A stretch of 64,000 nt of DNA from assembly GCF_947488945.1 (NCBI RefSeq), contig NZ_CANLBS010000006.1, positions 124,001 to 188,000 of the forward strand, written 5' to 3'. Below, piece by piece: positions 15,860 through 24,800 of this stretch (positions are counted from its first letter, which is position 1; the number at the start of each line of letters is the position of its first letter). The DNA is from an uncultured Streptomyces sp. Lineage in GTDB: Bacteria > Actinomycetota > Actinomycetes > Streptomycetales > Streptomycetaceae. The position numbers and the translations under genes are program-made. The notes beneath the pieces are model-generated. The model made no database searches and was not told where the DNA came from. It saw only the letters and a list, made by a program, of their open reading frames with translations.

Positions 15860-17527
15860 TCATAGGGCGACCGGGGTCAGCTCCGTCTCCATCGCGGCCC
15901 GCAACCGCAGGGTGGAGACGAGCCGTTGGAATGCCTCCGACCAGTAGCCGTCCGCGCCGGGCGAGGCATCCTCCTGTTCGTCCTGTGCGGCGGTGAGCAC
16001 GCTGAGCCGGTCCGCCTCGCCAGGGTCCAGGCAGCGCTCGGCCAGCCCCATCACCCCGCTGAAACTCCAGGGGTAACTGCCCGCGTCGCGGGCGATGTCG
16101 AGCGCGTCGACCACCGCGCTGCCGAGCGCCCCCGACCAGGGCACCGTGCAGACGCCCAGCAACTGGAACGCCTCCGACAAGCCGTGCGCCGCTATGAACC
16201 CCGCCACCCAGTCGGCGCGTTCCGCGTGCGGCAGAGTGGCGAGCAGTTTGGCGCGTTCGGCGAGCGACGCCGTCCCGGTGCCCTGGGTGGGCGGGGTGGT
16301 GGGTGCGCCGAGCAGGGCTCGCGCCCAGACCGTGTCCCGCTGGCGGACGGCGGCCCGGCACCAGGCCGCGTGCAGACTGTCGGTCCAGCCGTCCGCGACC
16401 GGCAGCGCCACGATCTCCTGCGGCGTACGCGACCCGAACCGCTCGGACCACGTGGCCAACGGTGTGGCCTCCACCAACTGCCCCAGCCACCAGTCCCGTT
16501 CCCCCCGCCCGGACGGAGGCGTCGCCGTCACCCCGTCGTGCTGCATCGCGGTGTCGCACTCGTGCGGGGCCTCCACCGCGATCGAGGCTCCGCCCCCGGT
16601 GCGGTCCAGGTGGACACAGCTCCTCGCGCGTGCCGCCATTCGCGCGCCCAGGGCGGATTCCGGCAGCGCGGACAGCAGCTCGGCCGCGGTGGCGCGGACG
16701 TTGCGGCTCCGGTCGGAGAGCGCCTGCTCCAGGAACTCCTCGTCCGGGGCGGACAGCCCGGTGCGCAGAGAATCGAGGAACATCAGTCTGTCCTCGGCCC
16801 GTTCACCGGACCAGGTGGACACGAGCAGGGCGAGCGCGCCGGCCGGGTCGGCCGACCGGATGGCGGCCAGCAGCGCGACACGTTCCGCGAACAGTCCTTC
16901 CTCCCACACCCTGCGGGTGGCTTCCGGATCGGGCACGCCGGTCCTCTCGCGGCGGGCGGAGTCCCGAAGCGCGAACTTCCATTCCGGGTTGAGCGCCGCC
17001 AGCCACAGGCCGCGCGCACCGGCGAAGGCGAGCGCGTTCGGCCGGAGATCCGTGCGGGCCCGTGCCGCGTCCAGCAAGGCGGGCAGCAGCACGGCGGGCG
17101 GCCTGAACCCCCGCCGGTTGGCGGTGGTCAGCCACTGCGGGATGAGTTCGGTGAGGTCGGGGGCGGCGCCCCGACGGCCTCCTGAAGGGGCCGTCCGGTC
17201 GGCCAGCAACTGGGCCAGCCGCAGTTCGGCGGCCGGAGGCAGCAAAGGGCGCGGATCGTCGGGGGCGCGGCCGGGCAGGGCCGCCGCCGGTGCGGGAGAC
17301 AGACCGGCGCGCCGGCGGACGGTGTGCAGCGCGGCGGCGTCCAGCAGGGCGCGCGGGGCGTCCTGAGTACCGGGTGCGAGGCCGGGCGCGGGGGGCCTGC
17401 GGTCGGTGCCCAGCAGCGCCGAGGTCACCAGTTCGTCCCACGAGGCCGCGGACGGCGCGTCGGCGTCCGGCACGGCATGCGGGTCGGGGGCAGGCACGTC
17501 TCCGTCGGCGCGGTGCACGGGAAGCAT
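15860..17527 (-). CDS. DUF5691 family protein of the MoxR-VWA-SWIM module
   Basis: 555 residues of mostly helical, Ala/Leu/Arg-rich sequence resembling repeat (HEAT-like) proteins, for example the stretch LSDRSRNVRATAAELLSALPE near residue 270. I recognise it as the DUF5691 family, found beside SWIM-domain genes; no enzymatic motif is visible. ATG 17527 follows GGAGGAAA. It lies 133 bases downstream of the SWIM gene on the same strand and probably shares its damage promoter. Inferred: a scaffold or adaptor of the module. Confidence 0.8.
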   Translation of the reverse strand: MLPVHRADGDVPAPDPHAVPDADAPSAASWDELVTSALLGTDRRPPAPGLAPGTQDAPRALLDAAALHTVRRRAGLSPAPAAALPGRAPDDPRPLLPPAAELRLAQLLADRTAPSGGRRGAAPDLTELIPQWLTTANRRGFRPPAVLLPALLDAARARTDLRPNALAFAGARGLWLAALNPEWKFALRDSARRERTGVPDPEATRRVWEEGLFAERVALLAAIRSADPAGALALLVSTWSGERAEDRLMFLDSLRTGLSAPDEEFLEQALSDRSRNVRATAAELLSALPESALGARMAARARSCVHLDRTGGGASIAVEAPHECDTAMQHDGVTATPPSGRGERDWWLGQLVEATPLATWSERFGSRTPQEIVALPVADGWTDSLHAAWCRAAVRQRDTVWARALLGAPTTPPTQGTGTASLAERAKLLATLPHAERADWVAGFIAAHGLSEAFQLLGVCTVPWSGALGSAVVDALDIARDAGSYPWSFSGVMGLAERCLDPGEADRLSVLTAAQDEQEDASPGADGYWSEAFQRLVSTLRLRAAMETELTPVAL

Positions 17528-17660
17528 GGGTTTCCTCCAGCGTGGGGCGGGATACGGGCTCGCCGGCCGGTGCGGTGCGGAAGTCCCGCGGCGGTACGCG
17601 TGGTGTCGGGCGTGGGGGAGGGCGGGGCGCGTCGGTGGCCGCAGAGGCGTCGGACGGCCC

Positions 17661-19046
17661 TCAGCCGAGCGGTACGGTGCCCGGCACGCGGCCCTCCTCC
17701 TCCGTCGGCGACCAGGTGGCCAGGGGATCGAACCCGCGGTGTCCCAGCTCGCCGAAGACGGTCAGCGGTCCGCCGCCGGAGACGGCGACCAGCCGCCACA
17801 GCCCCGGTCCCGCCGCCGCGGCCGGTGCGATCGGGACCGCGGATTCCCCTTTCTCGTCGGCCAGTTGCCAACCGTCCCCCGACGGCACGGGTATGACCTG
17901 GTCCAGCACCACCGGCACGGATGCGAGCCACGGGTCCTCCACCAGCGCCCCGCCGTAGACCGCGACGGCTGCGGCGACGGAGACGCCGGGCGGCGGACCG
18001 TCCGGTGACTCGGCCGCTGCGGCGTCGCCGCCCAGCTCCACGCGGTACTGGCTACCGCCCGGATAGGGGGTGACCTCGGCGTCCCAGGTCGTGCCGACCG
18101 GGAGGGACGGCGCGGGGGCGCGGCCCGGGGCGCCGAACGAGAGGAGCAGCGCGGCCCGACCCGACCGCCTGCCGTGCAGCCAGGTCCGTCGGGCGACGAG
18201 TCTGCCGTCGGGGACGTCGTGCCGGGAGAGCACCGTCCAGTGGTCGCGGACCGGGATGCCCTGTGCGGAGGAGGGCAGCCCGATCCGGGTCCGCACGGTG
18301 GCCGCCAGGGGGCCCGGCAGCCGGTCCCGGCCCAGCCAGGCGGTAGCGAGCAGATGCACCAGCGCGCACTCCTCCAACAGACGGTCCGGCCGGCCGGAGG
18401 CGGACGCGGGAAGCGCGCCCAAGTCCCTCACCCGAGAGGCGAGCCCGGGGGCCTGGGCGTCGACCATGCGGGCGGCGGTCTCCTGCCACAGGGCGTCGCC
18501 GGATTGCTCCGAAGCGGCGAAGCCCCCGCGGACCAGGTCCGCCAGCCGCTGCGCCAACTCCTCGACACCCGCGGTGACACGGGCCGCCCGGCGCTCCGCG
18601 CGCCGGCGCGCCGCCTCCGGGTCGCCGGTCGCCGACGCGGTCACCGGGGCCCCCTTCGTCCCGGTACGGTCGGGTCGGCCGTGCAGCCGGGCCGAGGCCC
18701 ACTCGGGCGCCTCGCCCACCGGCACCGCCGCCGGATCCGACGCGTGGAGCAGCAGCAGCCCCAGCGCGTGCTTGCACGGAGACTTCCGGCTGGGGCACGA
18801 GCAGGTGTACGCGGGCCCGCCGGTGTCCACCGCGGTCCGGTAAGGCCGGCCCCCGCCGCCCTCGCAGGACCCCCACACGGCCCCCGTGGCGTCGTGCCCG
18901 GTGCCCGACCACGCGCCGGGCACGCCGAGCCCGGCGCCCGCCCGGCGTGAGGTCTCGTCAGGAGCGAGTGCCATGACCTGATCCACCGTCCGACGCACCG
19001 CCGTTCCGGCGCCGCGCGTGGGTTCTCCTCCGTGAGGTACCAGCAT
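17661..19046 (-). CDS. SWIM zinc-finger protein (YehQ-like)
   Basis: 461 residues. A SWIM zinc finger is present as C82-x-C84-x6-C91-x-H93 (YTCSCPSRKSPCKH); SWIM domains bind DNA or proteins. The remainder has no catalytic motif I recognise. ATG 19046 is chosen because the promoter -10 TACCGT (19059-19054) ends 7 bases before it, predicting transcription from the start codon itself; there is no ribosome site, which agrees. The E. coli counterpart by architecture and neighbours is YehQ. It opens the minus-strand arm of the five-gene module. Confidence 0.85.
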   Translation of the reverse strand: MLVPHGGEPTRGAGTAVRRTVDQVMALAPDETSRRAGAGLGVPGAWSGTGHDATGAVWGSCEGGGGRPYRTAVDTGGPAYTCSCPSRKSPCKHALGLLLLHASDPAAVPVGEAPEWASARLHGRPDRTGTKGAPVTASATGDPEAARRRAERRAARVTAGVEELAQRLADLVRGGFAASEQSGDALWQETAARMVDAQAPGLASRVRDLGALPASASGRPDRLLEECALVHLLATAWLGRDRLPGPLAATVRTRIGLPSSAQGIPVRDHWTVLSRHDVPDGRLVARRTWLHGRRSGRAALLLSFGAPGRAPAPSLPVGTTWDAEVTPYPGGSQYRVELGGDAAAAESPDGPPPGVSVAAAVAVYGGALVEDPWLASVPVVLDQVIPVPSGDGWQLADEKGESAVPIAPAAAAGPGLWRLVAVSGGGPLTVFGELGHRGFDPLATWSPTEEEGRVPGTVPLG

Positions 19047-19053
19047 GGGAACG

Positions 19054-19076
19054 ACGGTAGGACGCCCCACTGACAA
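19054..19076 (-). promoter_or_regulatory. RecA-NDp / PafBC-type damage promoter, SWIM arm
   Basis: On the minus strand TTGTCAGTG (19076-19068), 8 bp, TACCGT (19059-19054) matches tTGTCRGTG-N8-TAnnnT at every defined position. The SWIM start codon is 7 bases downstream. Confidence 0.8.
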
Positions 19077-19112
19077 TCGCCCTGAACTGCGACGACGGTC
19101 GATTGTCAGTGG
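19067..19112. repeat. 13-bp inverted repeat carrying two back-to-back promoters
   Basis: CCACTGACAATCG (19067-19079) and CGATTGTCAGTGG (19100-19112) are perfect inverted copies 20 bp apart. Each arm contains one TTGTCAGTG promoter box pointing outward, so the symmetry is explained by two identical activator sites placed about three helical turns apart. Confidence 0.9.
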
Positions 19113-19125
19113 CATGGTGCACCGT
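19103..19125 (+). promoter_or_regulatory. RecA-NDp / PafBC-type damage promoter, MoxR arm
   Basis: TTGTCAGTG (19103-19111), 8 bp, CACCGT (19120-19125): the box and spacing are exact and the -10 differs from TAnnnT only at its first base. It would give a leader of about 30 nt containing the ribosome site GGAGG before the MoxR ATG at 19163. Confidence 0.7.
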
Positions 19126-19162
19126 GGTCGTACAGCAGGCCGACCGATCTGGAGGGGGATCC

Positions 19163-20332
19163 ATGACCGTGTCCGAAAGCACCGTGAGCGCCCCGACCAC
19201 CGCCCCGGCCGGGGCGGTCCCGACCACGCCCGCGCTCCCGGCACCCGCCGGCTCCGAGGTGCTGCGGGCACACGCGGAGGATGCCTTCGCGGCGGAACTC
19301 GACGCGCTCGCCGCCGCCGACGACCGCCCCCGCCCCGCGCGTTGGCGGCTCTCACCCTGGGCCGTCGCCACCTATCTGCTCGGCGGCGCCCTGCCGGACG
19401 GCACGGTGGTCACGCCGAAGTACGTGGGCCCGCGCCGCCTGGTGGAGGTCGCCGTCAGCACCCTGGCCACCGACCGCGCGCTGCTCCTGCTGGGCGTGCC
19501 CGGCACCGCCAAGACCTGGGTGTCCGAACACCTCGCCGCGGCCATCAGCGGCGACTCGACCCTGCTGGTGCAGGGCACGGCGGGCACCCCCGAGGAAGCG
19601 GTCCGCTACGGCTGGAACTACGCGCGGCTGCTCGCGGAGGGCCCCAGCCGCGACGCCCTGGTGCCCAGCCCGCTGATGCGCGCCATGTCCGGCGGGTCGA
19701 CCGCGCGCATCGAGGAGTTGACCCGCATCCCCGCCGACGTGCAGGACTCCCTCATCACGATCCTCTCGGAGAAGACGCTCCCCATCCCCGAACTCGGCCA
19801 GGAGGTCCAGGCGGTCAAGGGGTTCAACGTCATCGCCACCGCCAACGACCGGGACCGCGGGGTCAACGAACTGTCCAGCGCGCTGCGCAGGCGGTTCAAC
19901 ACCGTGGTGCTGCCGTTGCCCGCCACGGTCGAGGCCGAGGTGGAGATCGTCTCCCGGCGCGTCGATCAGCTCGGGCGCTCCCTCGACCTGCCGTCCGCGC
20001 CCGACGGGTCGGCCGAGATCCGCCGGGTGGTCACGGTCTTCCGGGAACTGCGCGACGGGGTCACCGCCGACGGCCGCACCAGGCTCAAGTCCCCCTCCGG
20101 CACGCTCTCCACCGCTGAGGTGATCTCCGTCGTCACCCACGGCCTGGCGCTCGCCGCGCACTTCGGCGACGGCGTGCTGCGCGCAGGGGACATCGCCTCC
20201 GGGCTCCTCGGCGCGGTGGTCCGGGACCCGGCTGCGGACCGGCTGGTCTGGCAGGAGTACCTGGAGACGGTCGTGCGCGAGCGGGAGGGCTGGAAGGACT
20301 TCTACCGCGCCTGCCGTGAGGCCGCCGCGTGA
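19163..20332 (+). CDS. MoxR-family AAA+ ATPase (YehL subfamily)
   Basis: 389 residues. Walker A is G111-VPGTAK-T118, followed by the MoxR insert region. The helix-2 area reads STARIEELTRIP (E184, E185), sensor 1 is FNVIATANDRD, and the arginine-finger helix is SSALRRRFNT. MoxR AAA+ proteins are chaperone-like ATPases that remodel partner complexes and nearly always pair with a VWA protein, here encoded two genes downstream. The first ~60 residues are Ala/Pro/Thr-rich and variable. ATG 19163 follows GGAGG. The stop overlaps the next start (GTGA), so the three plus-strand genes are translationally coupled. Confidence 0.92.
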   Translation: MTVSESTVSAPTTAPAGAVPTTPALPAPAGSEVLRAHAEDAFAAELDALAAADDRPRPARWRLSPWAVATYLLGGALPDGTVVTPKYVGPRRLVEVAVSTLATDRALLLLGVPGTAKTWVSEHLAAAISGDSTLLVQGTAGTPEEAVRYGWNYARLLAEGPSRDALVPSPLMRAMSGGSTARIEELTRIPADVQDSLITILSEKTLPIPELGQEVQAVKGFNVIATANDRDRGVNELSSALRRRFNTVVLPLPATVEAEVEIVSRRVDQLGRSLDLPSAPDGSAEIRRVVTVFRELRDGVTADGRTRLKSPSGTLSTAEVISVVTHGLALAAHFGDGVLRAGDIASGLLGAVVRDPAADRLVWQEYLETVVREREGWKDFYRACREAAA

Positions 20333-23073
20333 GCGCCCGGGAGCCGGGCGGGCCGCTGCTGCTCGGGGTGCGGCACCACGGTCCGGGCTCGGCCCGCGCG
20401 GTGCTCGCCGTGCTGGAGGCACGCCGGCCGCGCGTCGTGCTGGTGGAGGGCCCGCCGGAGGGAGACGCTCTGCTGCCGCTCGCCGCCGATCCCGCGATGC
20501 GCCCGCCGGTGGCGTTGCTCGCGCACGCCGTGGACGACCCCCGCCGGGCGTCGTTCTGGCCCATGGCGGAGTTCTCGCCCGAGTGGGTGGCGGTGCGCTG
20601 GGCACAGACGCACGGCGCCGCGGTCCGCTTCATCGACCTGCCCGCGGCGCACTCCCTGGCTCTGGCCGCCGCGGGGGAGCAGGAGACGTCGGACGGTCCC
20701 GAGGCCCCCGCCGACCAGCCGGTCGACCACCAGGCCGACCCGGCGGCCGACCCGATCGCCGTCCTCGCCGGGATCGCGGGGTACGAAGACCCGGAGGCAT
20801 GGTGGGAGGACGTGATCGAACACCGCCCGCCCGCCCCCACCGGCTCCCCGGTCGGCACTGCGTCCCCGGCCGGTACCGGGTCCCCGGCCGGTACGGGAAC
20901 CGGCACGCCCACCGGCGTCGCGGGCGGGGCCGGCGAAGAGGCGGACCCGGCGGAGCCGTTCGCCGCGCTCGCGGAGGCCATGGTCGCGCTGCGCGGGGCG
21001 TACGGAGACGGCGGCCACCCACGGGACGCGGTGCGCGAGGCGTACATGCGCCTGCGGATCCGCGCCGCCCGCAAGGAGTTCGGGGACGGGGAGACGGTCG
21101 TCGTCTGCGGCGCCTGGCACGTGCCCGCACTGGCGGAGAGGACGACGCTCGCCGCGGACCGGGCCCTGCTCAAAGGGCTCCCGAAGGTGAGGACCGAGAC
21201 GACCTGGGTGCCGTGGACGCACCGCAGACTGGCCCGGCACAGCGGGTACGGCGCGGGCATCGACGCGCCGGGCTGGTACGCGCACCTCTTCGCCGCCGCC
21301 GACCGGCCGGTGGAGCGGTGGCTGACGAAGGTGGCGGGACTGCTGCGGGACGAGGACCACTTCGTCTCCTCCGCCCACGTGATCGAGGCCGTGCGGCTCG
21401 CCGCCACTCTGGCCGCACTGCGGGGCCGGCCGATGCCCGGACTCGCCGAGACCACCGATGCCGTCCGGGCGGTGATGTGCGAGGGGTCCGACGTCCCGCT
21501 CTCCCTCGTCCGGGACCGGCTGGTGGTCGGCGACGTCTTGGGCGAGGTGCCGCCCGACGCGCCCGCGGTGCCGCTCCAGCGTGATCTGGCACGTGCCCAG
21601 CGTCGGCTGCGGCTCCCCCCGGAACCCACCCTGCGGGAGCTCGAACTCGACCTGCGCAAGGAGACCGACGGCGACAGGAGCCGACTCCTGCACCGGCTGC
21701 GGCTGCTCTCGGTCGACTGGGGCGAACCGGCCGCCGGCCGGGGGAGCACCGGCACGTTCCGGGAGAGCTGGCGGCTGGCCTGGGAGCCGGAGCTCCACGT
21801 CCGGATCGTGGAGGCGGGGGTCTGGGGCACCACCGTCCGCTCCGCCGCGACCGCGAGGGCGGCGGCCGAGGCCGAGACGTCCCGCTCGCTCGCCGAGGTC
21901 ACCGGGCTGGCCGAACGCTGCCTGCTGGCCGGGCTGCCGGAAGCGCTGCCGGTCGTGATGCGGGCGCTCGCCGACCGGGCCGCGCTCGACGCCGACGTGG
22001 GCCATCTCGCCGACGCCCTGCCCGCGTTGGCCCGCACTCTGCGGTACGGAGACGTCCGCGGTACCGACACCGCCGCACTGACCGAGGTCGCCACCGGGAT
22101 CGCCGCACGGATCTGCGTCGGCCTGCCTGCCGCCTCCACCGGCCTCGACCCCGACGGGGCAGAAGAGCTCCGAAGCCGGCTCGACGGCGTGCACGCCGCG
22201 GTGGGACTGCTCACCGACAGCCCACGGGCGGGGAGCAGCGCCCCCACGGACAGCGCACGGGCCGAAAACGGCACGCGCACCGAAAGCGTGCCTGCCGACA
22301 GCCCGCCTTCCGGCAGCGCATTCACCGGCACCGCGCCTGCCGACAGCCCGCTCACCGGCACCGCGCCCCCCGACAGCCCGCTCACCGGCACCGCACGGTC
22401 CGGGAACGGTGCGCCGCAGGGCCCTCGGCCGGAGGCCGTCGGTCTTCGCGTGCGCTGGACCGGGGTCCTCCGCACGCTTGCGACCCGCGACTCCGTCGCC
22501 GGCCTCGTCCGGGGCCGGGCCGCCCGGTTGCTGCTGGACGACGGACGGCTCGACGAGGATGGAGCCGCCCGGCTCATGGGGCTCGCGCTCTCGCCCGGCG
22601 TGCCCCCGGAGGACGCCGCCGCCTGGATCGAAGGCTTCGTCGGCGGGGCGGCCGGCGGCGGGATGCTCCTGGTCCACGACGAACGGCTGCTCACGTTGCT
22701 GGACACCTGGCTGACGGCTTTGCCCCCGAACGCCTTCACCGACGTACTGCCGCTGCTGCGCCGCACGTTCGCCACGTTCGAGCCCGCTGTCCGACGCGCC
22801 GTGGGCGAGCAGGTCCGGCACGGCGGGCCTCCCGCCGGCCGGGCGGCGGGAGGCCCGAGGCCACCCGTTCCTGGTTTCGGCCCCGGAACCGACCGGTTGA
22901 GGGCGGAGGCGGTGACCCCCGTCCTGCGTCTGCTGCTCGGTTTCGGCCCCGCAACCGGAGCACCACCCGGCGACGCGATGTCCGAGGACGGTGGGACCGG
23001 GCGGGAGACGGCGGGCACGGCCACGGGGACGCCGACGGGCGGCGGACCGCGACGAAGCGGCGGAGCGCGATGA
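20329..23073 (+). CDS. DUF5682 family protein (YehM-like)
   Basis: 914 residues, starting at a GTG that overlaps the MoxR stop by 4 bases. The N-terminus (LLGVRHHGPGSARAVLAVLE) and the stretch VVVCGAWHVPAL near residue 265 are characteristic of this family, which accompanies YehL-type MoxR genes and resembles E. coli YehM; conserved His and Glu residues suggest an enzyme, but no reaction is known. Two low-complexity insertions are visible: a Gly/Thr/Pro stretch near 165-200 and a Ser/Thr/Pro/Ala stretch near 625-705 built of a repeating TAPxDSPLTG unit. The next gene overlaps by an ATGA. Confidence 0.85.
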   Translation: MSAREPGGPLLLGVRHHGPGSARAVLAVLEARRPRVVLVEGPPEGDALLPLAADPAMRPPVALLAHAVDDPRRASFWPMAEFSPEWVAVRWAQTHGAAVRFIDLPAAHSLALAAAGEQETSDGPEAPADQPVDHQADPAADPIAVLAGIAGYEDPEAWWEDVIEHRPPAPTGSPVGTASPAGTGSPAGTGTGTPTGVAGGAGEEADPAEPFAALAEAMVALRGAYGDGGHPRDAVREAYMRLRIRAARKEFGDGETVVVCGAWHVPALAERTTLAADRALLKGLPKVRTETTWVPWTHRRLARHSGYGAGIDAPGWYAHLFAAADRPVERWLTKVAGLLRDEDHFVSSAHVIEAVRLAATLAALRGRPMPGLAETTDAVRAVMCEGSDVPLSLVRDRLVVGDVLGEVPPDAPAVPLQRDLARAQRRLRLPPEPTLRELELDLRKETDGDRSRLLHRLRLLSVDWGEPAAGRGSTGTFRESWRLAWEPELHVRIVEAGVWGTTVRSAATARAAAEAETSRSLAEVTGLAERCLLAGLPEALPVVMRALADRAALDADVGHLADALPALARTLRYGDVRGTDTAALTEVATGIAARICVGLPAASTGLDPDGAEELRSRLDGVHAAVGLLTDSPRAGSSAPTDSARAENGTRTESVPADSPPSGSAFTGTAPADSPLTGTAPPDSPLTGTARSGNGAPQGPRPEAVGLRVRWTGVLRTLATRDSVAGLVRGRAARLLLDDGRLDEDGAARLMGLALSPGVPPEDAAAWIEGFVGGAAGGGMLLVHDERLLTLLDTWLTALPPNAFTDVLPLLRRTFATFEPAVRRAVGEQVRHGGPPAGRAAGGPRPPVPGFGPGTDRLRAEAVTPVLRLLLGFGPATGAPPGDAMSEDGGTGRETAGTATGTPTGGGPRRSGGAR
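22316..22400 (+). repeat. 30-bp tandem repeat within the DUF5682 gene
   Basis: Consecutive near-identical units encode TAPADSPLTG / TAPPDSPLTG, interrupting the conserved part of the protein. The unit length is a multiple of three, so copy number can vary without frameshift. Confidence 0.75.
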
Positions 23074-24800
23074 AGGGGGATGACGGGATGCGGGTGCGTG
23101 ACGACGGGACGCACGGACGGGACGACGCAACTGCTGCCGACACGGCGGCCGCGGCTGCGGCAGTGGCAACGGGGACGGTCGTGGCAACGGGGACGGCAGT
23201 GGCAACGGGGACGGCAGTGGCAGGGGGGAAGCCGACGGACGCGCGACCGACGCCACACGACGGCGCAGACGATGATGCGCACGACGGTGCGCACGACGCG
23301 GAACGGCTGCGGCGTTGGAGGATGGTGCTCGGCCCAGACGCGGCGGAGAGCACCGGGAGTCGGCTCGGTGGGCGGGACGTCGCCATGGATGCCGCGCTGA
23401 CCGCCCTGTACGGCGGGGTGAAGAGCGACGGCGGAAAGAGGAACGACGGCCGGGGCAAGGGCGACCGCACGGCGGGGCTCGGCGCCTCCGCGCCCTCCGT
23501 CGCCCGCTGGCTCGGCGACATCCGCACCTACTTCCCGACCTCGGTGGTCCGGATCATGCAGCGGGACGCCATGGACCGGCTCGGGCTCGGCGCTCTGCTG
23601 CTGGAACCGGAGTTGTTGGAGGCGGTCGAGGCGGACGTCCACCTCGTCGGCACGCTCCTCTCCCTCAACAAGGCCATGCCCGAGACCACGCGGGAGACGG
23701 CCCGGACCGTGGTGCGCAAGGTGGTCGAGGACCTGGAGCGGCGGCTGGCGAGCCGGACCCGCGCCACGCTGACCGGCGCGCTGGACCGTTCCGCGCGTAC
23801 CAGTCGCCCGCGCCACCGGGACATCGACTGGGACCGGACCATCAGGGCCAACCTCAAGAACTACGTGACCCTCCCGCCGCGTGCCCAGGAGGCCCAGGAA
23901 GCCCCATCGCCCCCGGACCACGCCGACGCCCACGACCACGCGGAGACGCACGACCACGCGCAGACCGCTGACCACATGCAGCCCCCGGAGCACACCGAGA
24001 CCCCGGAGCGCCCGACGCCCCTCGACCGTGCCGAGCCCCCGGACCACGCCGGGCCCCCGGGCCACGCCGAGCCCCCGGAGCGCGCCGGGAACCCGGGAAC
24101 CCCCAGCGCCCCCGACGCGCCCCGCCCGCGAACGGCGCCCCGCCCGCACACGGCCCTCCAGGCCCACACGGCCCTCCACCCGCGAACGGCCCCCGCAGGC
24201 ACCGTCGTTCCGGAGCGCCTCGTCGGGCACGGGCGGGCCGCCGCGGCCGTGCGGAAGGAGGTCATCCTCTGTGTCGACCAGTCCGGCTCGATGGCCGCGT
24301 CCGTGGTCCACGCCTCGGTCTTCGGTGCGGTGCTCGGCTCGATGCGGACGCTCGACACCCGTCTCGTCGTCTTCGACACCGCGGTCGTGGACCTCACCGA
24401 CGAACTGGACGACCCGGTGGACGTCCTCTTCGGCGTGCAGCTCGGCGGCGGCACGGACATAGCCCGTGCGCTCGCCTACTGCCAGTCGAGGATCACGCGT
24501 CCCGCCGACACCGTGCTGGTGCTCATCAGCGACCTCTACGAGGGGGGCGTACGGGACCGGATGATCGAGCGGGTGGCGGCGATGAAGGCCTCCGGTGTGC
24601 AGTGCGTGGTGCTGCTCGCGCTCTCGGACGACGGGGAACCCGCCTACGACCGCGAGCACGCCGCCGCGCTGGCCGCGCTCGGGGTGCCCGCCTTCGCCTG
24701 CACCCCGGACCGCTTCCCGGAGGTGATGGCCGCCGCGCTGGAGAAGCGCCCCCTGCCCCTGCCGGAACGGGAGCCCGGTGCGGCCGCCACCCGCCGGTAG
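23070..24800 (+). CDS. VWA domain protein (YehP-like) with His-rich linker
   Basis: 576 residues. The C-terminal von Willebrand A domain has a complete metal-ion-dependent adhesion site: D403-x-S405-x-S407 (VDQSGSM), T462 in GGGTD and D488 in ISDLYEG. A helical domain (about 110-275) precedes it. Between them lies a low-complexity linker (about 281-345) very rich in His, Asp, Glu and Pro, then an Arg/Pro/Thr tract; E. coli YehP is about 380 residues, so these and the Ala/Thr-rich N-terminus are insertions. VWA partners of MoxR ATPases bind substrate or ligand through the metal site. ATG 23070 overlaps the DUF5682 stop; this is the last gene of the arm. Confidence 0.9.
   Translation: MKGDDGMRVRDDGTHGRDDATAADTAAAAAAVATGTVVATGTAVATGTAVAGGKPTDARPTPHDGADDDAHDGAHDAERLRRWRMVLGPDAAESTGSRLGGRDVAMDAALTALYGGVKSDGGKRNDGRGKGDRTAGLGASAPSVARWLGDIRTYFPTSVVRIMQRDAMDRLGLGALLLEPELLEAVEADVHLVGTLLSLNKAMPETTRETARTVVRKVVEDLERRLASRTRATLTGALDRSARTSRPRHRDIDWDRTIRANLKNYVTLPPRAQEAQEAPSPPDHADAHDHAETHDHAQTADHMQPPEHTETPERPTPLDRAEPPDHAGPPGHAEPPERAGNPGTPSAPDAPRPRTAPRPHTALQAHTALHPRTAPAGTVVPERLVGHGRAAAAVRKEVILCVDQSGSMAASVVHASVFGAVLGSMRTLDTRLVVFDTAVVDLTDELDDPVDVLFGVQLGGGTDIARALAYCQSRITRPADTVLVLISDLYEGGVRDRMIERVAAMKASGVQCVVLLALSDDGEPAYDREHAAALAALGVPAFACTPDRFPEVMAAALEKRPLPLPEREPGAAATRR

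Noticed and set aside
17722..17745. A T-loop-like string (minus strand GGGTTCGATCCCC)
   Set aside because: It lies within the SWIM gene coding for GFDPLATW, and no other tRNA arms are present.
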